DNA of 7,615 bases from Bacteroidales bacterium (GTDB lineage Bacteria; Bacteroidota; Bacteroidia; Bacteroidales; P3), in the NCBI GenBank assembly GCA_012837565.1, contig DUQY01000210.1, positions 1 to 7,615 on the forward strand, in the 5' to 3' direction. Numbering within the stretch: the stretch's first letter is position 1; each line of letters starts with the position of its first letter. Made by a program: the position numbers and the translations under genes. The notes under the pieces are model-generated. The model had not been told where the DNA came from. It worked only from the letters and a program-made list of their open reading frames with translations, and ran no database searches. Positions 1-7,467 of this stretch are shown here, in pieces.

Positions 1-1830
1 GATATAGATAATTCTCATACCCAATGGCTACTAAAAGGAGTTACAAAAGGTATTGGTGATTATGGCAATGCTTTTGGAGTTCCAGTTGTAGCAGGAGAAG
101 TATTTTTTGATCCATGCTATGAAAACAATCCTCTGGTAAATGCTATGAGTGTTGGGATTATGTCAAAGGATGATTTAATTTCTGCAATTGCCACTGGTAA
201 AGGAAACCCTATTTATATAGTAGGTTCTGCTACTGGCAAGGATGGAATTCACGGAACAAGTTTTGCCTCAGCTGGCATTACAGAAAACTCTGCTGATGAT
301 ATTCCTTCAATTCAAGTAGGAGACCCATTCCAAGAAAAACTATTATTAGAGGCTAGCTTAGAATTAGGCAAGAGTGGTGCAATAATAGGAATGCAGGATA
401 TGGGAGCAGCAGGTATTATATGCTCAACCAGTGAGATGAGTGAAAGAGGACTTTGTGGTATGGATATTCATTTAGATAGAGTTCCACTTCGTCAAAAGAA
501 TATTGAACCATGGGAAATCTTGCTTTCAGAAAGTCAAGAAAGAATGCTTGTTTGTGTAAAGAAAGGACAAGAAAAGATTGTTGAAGATATATTCGCTAAA
601 TGGGACTTAAACTGTGCTAATATTGGAGAAGTAGTTGATGGAGATAGTTTAAATTTCTATTGGAATAATGAATTAGTAGCAGATGTTCCTGCTTCAACAC
701 TTGTTTTGGGTGGAGGTGCACCTCAATATGATAGAGAATCGAAAGAGCCTGCATATTTTGCTGAAACATTTAAGTTTAATATTGATGAGGTTGAGGAGCC
801 AGATTTTGAAGAATGTAAGAAAATAGCTCATTTTATTATTTCTCATCCTAATATTGCTTCAAAAAGATGGGTTTATCAGCAATACGATTCCATGGTAGGA
901 ACTCGTAATATGTCAACAAATCGTCCTTCTGATGCAGCAATAGTTAATATTAAAGGAACTGATACTGCAATAGCAATGACAACCGATTGTAATGGTCGTT
1001 ATGTATATGCTAATCCAGAAATTGGAACTCAAATTGCGGTTGCTGAGGCTGCTAGAAACATTGTTTGTTCTGGTGGAGAGCCATTAGCGATATCAAATTG
1101 TTGTAATTTCGGAGACCCATATAACCCTGAAACCTTTTGGCAATTTGAAAATGCTATAAAAGGGATGGGCATAGCTTGTAGGAGATTTAACACTCCAGTA
1201 ACTGGGGGTAATGTTAGTTTCTACAACCAATCTTCAATTAATGGTAAGATTGAATCTGTTTTCCCAACTCCAGTAATTGGAATGATTGGTGTGCTTGAGA
1301 AGAAACTTCACACTACTTTAGACTTTAAGAAAGTTGGTCAAACAATATACCTACTAGGTAATGTGGTTAATGATATTAATTGCTCAGAATACTTGTATTC
1401 ATATAAAGGAATTAAATCTTCACCTACTCCATATTTCGATATAGAAGAAGAATATAACTTACACCATACATTAAACGGATTGATATTAGAAGAGCTTATT
1501 GCTTCTGCTCATGATGTTAGTGATGGAGGTTTGTTTACAACCCTAATTGAATCTTCAATGCCAAATAATTTTGGTTTTGATATCCTAACAGATAGTGAAG
1601 TTCGTCTTGACTCTTATCTATTTGGTGAAGCACAAGGAAGAATTGTAGTTAGCATTGATCCAGAAAAAGAGGATGCTTTCTTAGATATGATTCGCCTAAC
1701 AGGAGTTCCTTGCTGTACAATAGGTATAGTTACAAAGGGAAGTATACTTATAGATGACGAAGACTTTGGCAATATTAAAGATTATAAGGGAAAATACGAG
1801 GCTTGTTTTCCAAGTAGAATGGAAAAATAA
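1..1830 (+). CDS. purL: Phosphoribosylformylglycinamidine synthase subunit PurL, 5'-truncated by window edge
   Basis: PurL uses ATP and ammonia (delivered from glutamine by PurQ) to convert FGAR to FGAM, the fourth step of purine synthesis, in the cytosol. The frame is open from base 1, so the ATG at 145 is internal; 609 codons are present. Small-type PurL proteins are usually about 720-760 residues, so roughly 130 N-terminal residues lie outside the window. In window numbering I see the end of the first AIRS-like domain (YGNAFGVPVVAGE from residue 21), its C-terminal half (DGIHG at 81, QVGDPF at 105-110, PWEILLSESQER at 170-181), then the second AIRS domain (TTDCNGRYV around D329, VTGGNVSFYN at 400-409, HDVSDGG at 504-510, GEAQGR at 542-547). 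It stops soon after this domain and has no glutaminase domain, so it is the small form needing separate PurQ and PurS. One small oddity is NFGDP where I expect NFGNP. The next gene starts 23 bases downstream. Confidence 0.96.
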   Translation, partial: DIDNSHTQWLLKGVTKGIGDYGNAFGVPVVAGEVFFDPCYENNPLVNAMSVGIMSKDDLISAIATGKGNPIYIVGSATGKDGIHGTSFASAGITENSADDIPSIQVGDPFQEKLLLEASLELGKSGAIIGMQDMGAAGIICSTSEMSERGLCGMDIHLDRVPLRQKNIEPWEILLSESQERMLVCVKKGQEKIVEDIFAKWDLNCANIGEVVDGDSLNFYWNNELVADVPASTLVLGGGAPQYDRESKEPAYFAETFKFNIDEVEEPDFEECKKIAHFIISHPNIASKRWVYQQYDSMVGTRNMSTNRPSDAAIVNIKGTDTAIAMTTDCNGRYVYANPEIGTQIAVAEAARNIVCSGGEPLAISNCCNFGDPYNPETFWQFENAIKGMGIACRRFNTPVTGGNVSFYNQSSINGKIESVFPTPVIGMIGVLEKKLHTTLDFKKVGQTIYLLGNVVNDINCSEYLYSYKGIKSSPTPYFDIEEEYNLHHTLNGLILEELIASAHDVSDGGLFTTLIESSMPNNFGFDILTDSEVRLDSYLFGEAQGRIVVSIDPEKEDAFLDMIRLTGVPCCTIGIVTKGSILIDDEDFGNIKDYKGKYEACFPSRMEK

Positions 1831-1853
1831 GAAAGAATAAATAAAAGAATAGA

Positions 1854-3236
1854 ATGATGAAAAGAATTATATTATTATCACTTGCTAGTTTAATAAGCTT
1901 TATGGCTTTTTCTCAAAATGATGGGATTAATCCACAAATGCTAGAAAAGATAAAGCAAGGATATACTAGTACCACTCAAGATAAGGCTCTGCGAAATGCA
2001 ATTGCAAATAATTCAATAGATAAATTGGTTGCAAACCTTGACAATGAAGCAAATTACGATACTTATTTCTCTAATAGAGTTAAGACAAAAGGAGTTTCAG
2101 ATCAAAAATCATCAGGAAGATGCTGGATGTTTAGCGGATATAATGTTCTTAGAGCAGAAATGATAGCTAAGTATAATTTAGGGGAGTTTGATTTCTCTCA
2201 TAATTATTTGTTTTTCTATGATCAATTAGAAAAATCAAACCTTTTCTTATCTCTTATCATTAAACATAAAGATGAGCCTTTAGATAGCAAGCATAACGAC
2301 TGGTTGTTAAAGAATGTTCTTTCTGATGGAGGACAGTTTACTGGAGTTAGTGATTTAATAACAAAATATGGTTTAGTTCCTTCAAGTGTTCAGCCTGAAA
2401 CTTATAATTCAGAAAACACAAGAACAATATCTAGCCTAATGACTCTTAAATTAAAGGAATATGCTTTAGAATTAAGAGGAGCTAATAATAAAGACTTAGA
2501 AACTAAAAAAGTTGAAATGCTTTCAACTATATATAGGATGTTAGTATTAGCTTATGGAGAGCCAGTAAGAGAATTTACATATACTCTTCGTAATTCATCA
2601 GGTAAAGAAATATCAACTGATAAATATACTCCTAAATCTTTCTATGATAAATTCATAGGTAAGGACCTAAACAAGACTTATGTTATGCTAATGAACGATC
2701 CAACTCGTCCATATAATAAACTTTATGAGATTGAGAACGACCGCCACGTAGCTGATGGGTTCAATTGGAGATATATTAATTTGCCAATAGAAGATATTAA
2801 AGAAATGGCAATAGCTTCTATCAAAGACTCAACAATGATGTATTTCTCTTGTGATGTTGGTAAATTCTATAATAGAGGAAAAGGTTTATTAGACGTAAAC
2901 AATTACGATTACGCTTCTTTAATGGGAACATCATTCTCAATGGATAAAACACAAAGGATTCAAACCTTTGCAAGTGGTTCTTCTCATGCTATGACACTTT
3001 GTGCTGTTGACTTAAACAAAGACAACAAACCTAATAAATGGCTAGTGGAAAATAGTTGGGGATCTTCAGCAGGCTTTCAAGGGCATTTGATAATTACCGA
3101 TGAGTGGTTTAATGAATACATGTTCCGCTTGGTTGTTGATAGAAAATACGTGTCTTCAAAAATACTTAATATCTTAAATCAAAAACCTACAATGCTTCCA
3201 CCTTGGGATCCTATGTTTGCAGAGGATATTGATTAG
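1854..3236 (+). CDS. Exported C1-family cysteine aminopeptidase (bleomycin hydrolase / PepC type)
   Basis: A papain-superfamily (C1B) peptidase of the bleomycin hydrolase/PepC type; family members remove N-terminal residues from peptides and usually form hexameric barrels. All catalytic elements are visible: oxyanion-hole Q84 and nucleophile C90 in QKSSGRCW, H378 in SSHAM, and N400 in VENSWG. The 460-residue length suits the family (about 440-455) plus a leader. The N-terminus has two basic residues, a hydrophobic stretch and a likely cleavage site AFS|QN after S20, so I infer export to the periplasm, whereas well-studied PepC and bleomycin hydrolases are cytosolic. The C-terminus has the conserved WDPM (451-454) but then FAEDID instead of the GALA-type tail of yeast and human enzymes. 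Two adjacent ATGs (1854, 1857) are possible starts with no difference in meaning; an A-rich leader precedes them. I give no gene symbol because pepC normally denotes the cytosolic lactic-acid-bacterial enzyme. Substrate is unknown. Confidence 0.93.
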   Translation: MMKRIILLSLASLISFMAFSQNDGINPQMLEKIKQGYTSTTQDKALRNAIANNSIDKLVANLDNEANYDTYFSNRVKTKGVSDQKSSGRCWMFSGYNVLRAEMIAKYNLGEFDFSHNYLFFYDQLEKSNLFLSLIIKHKDEPLDSKHNDWLLKNVLSDGGQFTGVSDLITKYGLVPSSVQPETYNSENTRTISSLMTLKLKEYALELRGANNKDLETKKVEMLSTIYRMLVLAYGEPVREFTYTLRNSSGKEISTDKYTPKSFYDKFIGKDLNKTYVMLMNDPTRPYNKLYEIENDRHVADGFNWRYINLPIEDIKEMAIASIKDSTMMYFSCDVGKFYNRGKGLLDVNNYDYASLMGTSFSMDKTQRIQTFASGSSHAMTLCAVDLNKDNKPNKWLVENSWGSSAGFQGHLIITDEWFNEYMFRLVVDRKYVSSKILNILNQKPTMLPPWDPMFAEDID

Positions 3237-3265
3237 TTTTATTATTTATTTTATATTTAGATTTT

Positions 3266-3273
3266 AGAAAGGG
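3266..3273 (+). promoter_or_regulatory. Possible Shine-Dalgarno-like site before the gene at 3279
   Basis: AGAAAGGG ends five bases before the ATG at 3279, a reasonable distance for a ribosome binding site. Other starts in the window have only A-rich leaders or rely on overlap with the preceding gene, as is usual in Bacteroidota, where Shine-Dalgarno use is weak. It supports the start choice but could be chance. Confidence 0.3.
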
Positions 3274-3278
3274 TTTGT

Positions 3279-4052
3279 ATGAAAATTAGGATTCTATTCG
3301 TTCTTATATTGTTTTTTTCAATTAATGCTTTCTCTCAAGAGATAGATCCAATAGATCATTTTAGCAGTGATTCTATTTTTGATATTGAAATGGGAGAAGA
3401 TGAGATTGAAAATGATGAAGAATCGATGGAGGTTGATGTTAAGGATGAAGTTAGTAAGCAATCAGTAAGGTTTTGTGAAGAATTACTAAGTTACATTAAT
3501 ATATTAAGAGATAAGGATAGTTTAGTTTATCATTTTTCAAGAACAATTGGCGATAATGAAATCTTACCAATTGTTGATGGGATAAATAAATTAAATATAG
3601 ATAGGAAGTTTGAAGTCATTTTTCATCCAAATACAGACAAAGTCCTTTACGTTAGGGAAATGGTGTTAAATGAAAATCAAGCATGGGATTATATATACGA
3701 GAACATATTTGATGAAAATGGAGTTGGAAGACTCTTCATTAGACATTATAGTACTTTTAAATCAGTTTGTGCAGAAGTAGCTTTTGAGCTTTCAGAGTAT
3801 TTCTTTAATGAAAATAATGACTTAATAAAGAAAACGTATTCTGCTTTTGATGGTCAACAACATCCACTTGATATTGAATATTGCTGGATGGATAGGGAAG
3901 AGTATTTAAAATATAAAACCTTTACTGAGCTTAACTCAAGGTTTAATTTGCCATTAGAAGGGCTTTTAGGGAATAATCCATTAGATAAAGAGAATAAAGA
4001 TTTTGACGATAAAAGAGAATTAATTAATTCTTTAGTCCCAATACAAGAATAG
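3279..4052 (+). CDS. Exported protein of unknown function with acidic N-terminal segment
   Basis: I do not recognise this 257-residue protein. It begins with a good signal peptide: basic MKIR, a hydrophobic core, and a likely cleavage site AFS|QE after S19, the same AFS|Q form as the upstream peptidase. Residues about 21-58 are very acidic (many Asp and Glu, three Lys/Arg/His or fewer) and probably disordered. The rest (about 62-225) looks like a mixed alpha/beta domain with many aromatic residues, for example VIFHPNTDKVLYVREMV and the YFFNENNDLIKKTYSAFDG stretch, which resembles the strand-turn-strand 'NGxLIK' repeats of many exported Bacteroidota proteins. Cysteines are at 66, 164 and 202. 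No catalytic motif, membrane segment, lipobox or type IX secretion C-terminal domain is visible. It sits 42 bases after the peptidase gene and only 5 bases before coaX, so it is probably translated from the same mRNA as coaX. A periplasmic location is inferred. Confidence 0.85.
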   Translation: MKIRILFVLILFFSINAFSQEIDPIDHFSSDSIFDIEMGEDEIENDEESMEVDVKDEVSKQSVRFCEELLSYINILRDKDSLVYHFSRTIGDNEILPIVDGINKLNIDRKFEVIFHPNTDKVLYVREMVLNENQAWDYIYENIFDENGVGRLFIRHYSTFKSVCAEVAFELSEYFFNENNDLIKKTYSAFDGQQHPLDIEYCWMDREEYLKYKTFTELNSRFNLPLEGLLGNNPLDKENKDFDDKRELINSLVPIQE

Positions 4053-4057
4053 ACTTA

Positions 4058-4792
4058 ATGAGATTAGTTATTGATATAGGAAATACGAGAGCTAAGGTTG
4101 CTGTTTTTTCATCAAGAACATTGTTCCTTGTTGAATCATACGATAAGATTTCTCTTAACGATATCAAAAACACAATTGAAAGATTTCCAACTATAAGAAA
4201 ATCAATTTATTCTTCGGTAGCTAATACAGACCAAGAGATAGAAGACATTAAAGATTATTTAGAGCAAAAAACTAAGTTAATAATTATGAATGAGAACTTA
4301 ACTTTTCCAATCATAAATCATTATCTTTCTCCAAAAACTTTAGGCAAGGATAGATTGGCAGGTGTTATAGGAGCTAAGGGTTTGTTCTCAGATGATGATT
4401 GTTTGGTTATTGACTCAGGGTCTTGCATCACAGTAGACTTTATTGATAAGGAAAGCAATTATTATGGAGGCTCAATATCTCCAGGGATTAATATGAAATA
4501 TAAGGCATTAAATACTTTTACTGAATCTTTGCCGTTAATAAATGATAAATTTGAAAAACAAGATATAACAGGAGCTGATACAGAGGGCTCAATTAAATCA
4601 GGAGTGTTAAATGGAACGCTAATGGAAATAGAAGGATATATAAAGTATTACTGCTCTAATTATCCTGATATAAAAATCTTGTTTACTGGAGGAGATGCAC
4701 GTTATCTCCAAAGTAATTTTAAAGAAAACACAATACTCGAGGAGCATTTAGTTCTTCTTGGTTTAAATATTATACTTGACACTAATGCTTAA
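4058..4792 (+). CDS. coaX: Type III pantothenate kinase
   Basis: CoaX phosphorylates pantothenate (vitamin B5) with ATP, the first committed step of coenzyme A synthesis, in the cytosol; it belongs to the ASKHA fold, needs a monovalent cation, and type III enzymes are not feedback-inhibited by CoA. At 244 residues it is of normal length and all family motifs are visible: phosphate-binding DIGNTRAK (6-13), GKDR (96-99) with the expected catalytic-base Asp98, DSGSCITVD (119-127, usually DxGTAxT), GGSISPG (137-143), GADTEGSIKSG (172-182) and TGGD (210-213). The DSGSCIT version, with Ser-Cys in place of the common Thr-Ala, is a mild variant and I expect it to be active. The ATG lies 5 bases after the previous stop with no Shine-Dalgarno site, suggesting coupled translation; its own stop overlaps the next gene's start by 8 bases. 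Confidence 0.96.
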   Translation: MRLVIDIGNTRAKVAVFSSRTLFLVESYDKISLNDIKNTIERFPTIRKSIYSSVANTDQEIEDIKDYLEQKTKLIIMNENLTFPIINHYLSPKTLGKDRLAGVIGAKGLFSDDDCLVIDSGSCITVDFIDKESNYYGGSISPGINMKYKALNTFTESLPLINDKFEKQDITGADTEGSIKSGVLNGTLMEIEGYIKYYCSNYPDIKILFTGGDARYLQSNFKENTILEEHLVLLGLNIILDTNA

Positions 4793-6068
4793 AAGAAAAA
4801 TTAATTATCTATTAGTTTTTGTTGCAATACTTGCAGCATTTCCCATTTTAGCTGAAGCACAATCGGTTATTAGCTCTCCTTATTCTCGTTTTGGAATAGG
4901 AAGCGTAAATCCTTTTAATAATTCAATCAATAATGCTATGGGAGGAGTTGGCTACGGTTTCCAAAGAAACAACTCAATAAACTATATGAACCCTGCTTCC
5001 TATTCAGGAATCGACACAACATCTTTGGTGTTTGATATAGGATTTTATTCCGAATGGTTGTCTATTAAAGATAATCAATATAAATCGAAGGGTAATAACA
5101 CAAACCTATCTCATATTTTAATTGGATTTCCAGTTGGTCAAAAATTAAAATTTGCACTAGGAATAATGCCAATGTCTTCCGTTAACTTTACAACAATTAA
5201 AGATTCAGTTTCTCCTGATGTAGGTAAATACAGAGAAACGTATTCGGCAGATGGAGGGTTAAATAAAGCAGCATTAGGGTTTGCTTATGAGCCAATAAAT
5301 AATTTATCGTTTGGAGTTAATTTTGAATATGTTTTTGGAAACTACTATAATGCCTCAACAACATCATTCCCTGATTCATCATATATGTTTTCTTCAAGAG
5401 TTGAAAACAACTATCACGTTAGGGCATTTAATTTAAGCTTAGGAATACAATACTTCCAACCACTTAAGAATGGAGATAAAATAGGAATAGGAGTAGTTTA
5501 TGACTACCTTTCTAAATTCCCAACAGATAATATCTTATCAAGCTATACTTTCACGCAATCAGCAGGATTAGAATACCTAAAAGATTCAGTATTAGAAACA
5601 AGATCAACCAATTCAATTACTTACCCTTCAACAATAGGACTTGGTTTCTCATATGAAAGACCTAATAAATTCTTTATTGGAATAGATGGTAAATATGAAA
5701 CATGGTCTGATTTTATTTTTCCAAAGGAAGGATACCTAAACAATAATTTAGTAAATAACTTGAAGGTTTCTCTTGGAGGAGAATGGAAACCCGATGCTTA
5801 TGGCAACTTCTTTAAGAAATCAATTTATCGTTTTGGCTTTTTCTACGATAATGGAATGCTAGAGTTATATAATACAAGAATAAGTCAATTAGGAATAAGT
5901 TGTGGATTTGGGTTCCCGATAAAGAAATCCAACACAATGATAAACTTAAGCTTTGAATATGTAAAGAAAGGAACAACGAAAAACAATCTACTACAAGAAG
6001 ATTATTTCCGTTTAGGTCTATCATTTTCAGCTAAAGACCTATGGTTCTTTAAGAGAAAATATCAATAA
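4785..6068 (+). CDS. Outer-membrane beta-barrel protein (FadL/OmpP1-like, Bacteroidota type)
   Basis: Predicted 427-residue outer-membrane barrel. I chose ATG 4785 over the TTG at 4776 because it gives a clean signal peptide (MLKRK, hydrophobic core, cleavage AEA|QS after A25) and overlaps the coaX stop by 8 bases, typical of coupled genes. The mature start has the SPYSRFGIG (31-39), NAMGGVG (50-56) and NYMNPASYSG (66-75) pattern that I know from FadL-like Bacteroidota outer-membrane proteins, where the N-terminal segment is expected to act as a plug. The remainder alternates polar and hydrophobic residues with many Tyr/Phe/Trp and Gly, separated by polar turns, as in a barrel of roughly 12-14 strands (strand number is a guess). 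It ends in a strand-like YFRLGLSFSAKDLWF plus a short basic tail. What it transports, if anything, cannot be read from the sequence; FadL relatives import hydrophobic compounds, and PorV-type relatives serve type IX secretion. Confidence 0.85.
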   Translation: MLKRKINYLLVFVAILAAFPILAEAQSVISSPYSRFGIGSVNPFNNSINNAMGGVGYGFQRNNSINYMNPASYSGIDTTSLVFDIGFYSEWLSIKDNQYKSKGNNTNLSHILIGFPVGQKLKFALGIMPMSSVNFTTIKDSVSPDVGKYRETYSADGGLNKAALGFAYEPINNLSFGVNFEYVFGNYYNASTTSFPDSSYMFSSRVENNYHVRAFNLSLGIQYFQPLKNGDKIGIGVVYDYLSKFPTDNILSSYTFTQSAGLEYLKDSVLETRSTNSITYPSTIGLGFSYERPNKFFIGIDGKYETWSDFIFPKEGYLNNNLVNNLKVSLGGEWKPDAYGNFFKKSIYRFGFFYDNGMLELYNTRISQLGISCGFGFPIKKSNTMINLSFEYVKKGTTKNNLLQEDYFRLGLSFSAKDLWFFKRKYQ

Positions 6069-6086
6069 AACAATATCAATAAAACA
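6059..6086 (+). repeat. 14-bp tandem duplication across the barrel gene stop codon
   Basis: ATATCAATAAAACA occurs twice in direct succession (6059-6072 and 6073-6086), with the TAA stop of the barrel gene in the first copy. The second copy adds 14 bases of A-rich spacer ahead of the TPR gene. It looks like a slippage duplication; no function is apparent. Confidence 0.8.
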
Positions 6087-6108
6087 AAAATAGAATAGCA
6101 AAAAGAAG

Positions 6109-7452
6109 ATGAAAAAGATTTTAACACTATTAATGTTAACAGTAGTATTAAGTATTACTACAAAAGGGTTTGCTCAACAATATGGAGAGACGCCAAAAGA
6201 CAGTATCGATTGCATAATGAATAACTCTCTATATCAAGAGTTTTATAAGCAAAAGAACTATAAAGATGCTTATGAGCCATGGAAAAGTGCAGTTACTGCA
6301 TGTCCAAACAATCACGTAAATCTTTATATCCGTGGTGCTGTAATTCTCAAAAACCTTATCGTTCAAGCTAAAACCCCTCAAGATCAACAAAAACTTATTG
6401 ATGAGTTAATGTCTCTTTACGACAAAAGAACAATAGCTTTTGGGCAAGAGGCTAACAATATAGCACGTAAGGCAAAAGACTTATCAGAACTTAGGCCAAA
6501 TGAAAAAGAAAGAGTCTATAATCTTTATAAGGAAGCTGCACAAAAGAGTGGTGAAAAAGGAATTGAACTTGACGACCAATATAAGCCATTATATTTAAAA
6601 GCTTGTTTTGATTACCTACATTCAATTTCTGCAAATGATGAACAAATGTCGCCTCTTTTCGATGCTTATGATTTTTCATCAGATGCTTTAGAATTTTCAA
6701 GAAAACAAGCAGTTGAAGCTGGAGACGATAAGTCAGAAGGAAAAATTGCTGACTATCTTGCAGCAACAGAACAAATAATTGAACCATTTGCATCGTGCGA
6801 TAAAATCATTCCAATCTATCAACCAAAATTCGATAGAGAACCTAATGATGTGGAATTACTTAAAAAGATTACAACCAACTTAGAAAGAAAAGGATGTACT
6901 AAATCAGACTTGTTTTTTACTGCAACTGAAAACCTTCATAAATTAGAACCAACTTCAAGGTCAGCATTTATGATGGGACAAATGCTTGCAGTCAAAGGTA
7001 ACAGCAGAGGAGCAGCAACATATTTTAAAGAAGCACTTGACAAGGCTGAAGATAATGATGGAAAAGCAAAAGCATGTATGTTATGGGCTCAAATGCTTAT
7101 GGCATCAGACCAATATGCAGCAGCTCGTACAGCATTTTACCAAGCTTCAACCTACGATAAATCAAAAGAAGGAGAAGGACTTTATTTTATTGCAACAATG
7201 TATTTAAGTTCGGCAGCATCTTGTGCATCACATGAAGGAAAAATTAGAGGAGCAGCTTGGGCAGCATACGACAAAGCAGCAAGAGCAAAATCAATAGACC
7301 CTTCATTATCTGACAAATGCGAATCATTAATGCGTACCGCAGTTGGTCAATGGCCAACAACTGAGAGTGCTTTCTTTTATGAAATAGCAAATGGTCAATC
7401 CTATACCGTTGGATGTTGGATAGGAGAATCTACAACTGTTAGATTAAGATAA
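6109..7452 (+). CDS. Exported tetratricopeptide-repeat protein
   Basis: A 447-residue helical-repeat protein, probably periplasmic. The signal peptide runs MKK, a hydrophobic core, and a cleavage site GFA|QQ after A22. TPR-like helical pairs are clearest at about 40-75 (LYQEFYKQKNYKDAYEPWKSAV), 283-313 (MMGQMLAVKGNSRGAATYFKEAL), 321-349 (ACMLWAQMLMASDQYAAARTAF) and 356-398; the middle (about 100-240) is also helical but degenerate. Cys35 and Cys65 flank the first repeat and could form a disulfide. The C-terminus YTVGCWIGESTTVR matches, from memory, a conserved end of a Bacteroidota TPR family, suggesting a defined cap rather than a random tail. TPR domains bind other proteins, and the position after a barrel gene suggests an envelope-assembly role, but this is inference. 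The ATG at 6109 follows an A-rich leader (AAAAAGAAG). GCA alanine codons are frequent in the last third. Confidence 0.9.
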   Translation: MKKILTLLMLTVVLSITTKGFAQQYGETPKDSIDCIMNNSLYQEFYKQKNYKDAYEPWKSAVTACPNNHVNLYIRGAVILKNLIVQAKTPQDQQKLIDELMSLYDKRTIAFGQEANNIARKAKDLSELRPNEKERVYNLYKEAAQKSGEKGIELDDQYKPLYLKACFDYLHSISANDEQMSPLFDAYDFSSDALEFSRKQAVEAGDDKSEGKIADYLAATEQIIEPFASCDKIIPIYQPKFDREPNDVELLKKITTNLERKGCTKSDLFFTATENLHKLEPTSRSAFMMGQMLAVKGNSRGAATYFKEALDKAEDNDGKAKACMLWAQMLMASDQYAAARTAFYQASTYDKSKEGEGLYFIATMYLSSAASCASHEGKIRGAAWAAYDKAARAKSIDPSLSDKCESLMRTAVGQWPTTESAFFYEIANGQSYTVGCWIGESTTVRLR

Positions 7453-7467
7453 TATCTAAAAAACTTT

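Noticed and set aside
145..147. ATG at 145 as the start of purL
   Set aside because: The 48 codons before it are in frame, open, and match conserved PurL sequence (YGNAFGVPVVAGE), so the gene starts outside the window.
3229..3259. Possible Bacteroidota promoter TTG, 20-base gap, TATATTTA ahead of the gene at 3279
   Set aside because: The -7 element lacks the final G of TAnnTTTG and the region is so AT-rich that such matches are expected by chance. An internal promoter is possible but not supported.
4776..4778. TTG at 4776 as the start of the barrel gene
   Set aside because: It would add only three residues to a signal peptide that is already complete from ATG 4785, and TTG is a rarer start.
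4776..4804. TTGACA resembling a sigma-70 -35 box
   Set aside because: No TATAAT-like element lies at the proper distance, and the main Bacteroidota sigma factor uses a different consensus (TTG and TAnnTTTG).
5812..6024. Minus-strand open frame within the barrel gene
   Set aside because: It lies wholly opposite a well-supported gene and has a low-complexity Leu/Ser composition with no motif.
6491..6793. Minus-strand open frame within the TPR gene
   Set aside because: It is opposite a well-supported gene, and its Leu/Gln/His-rich composition is what the reverse complement of Lys/Glu/Ala-rich helical code gives.
6986..7207. Second plus-strand frame within the TPR gene
   Set aside because: It overlaps TPR helices that are clearly encoded in the main frame and has no recognisable content.
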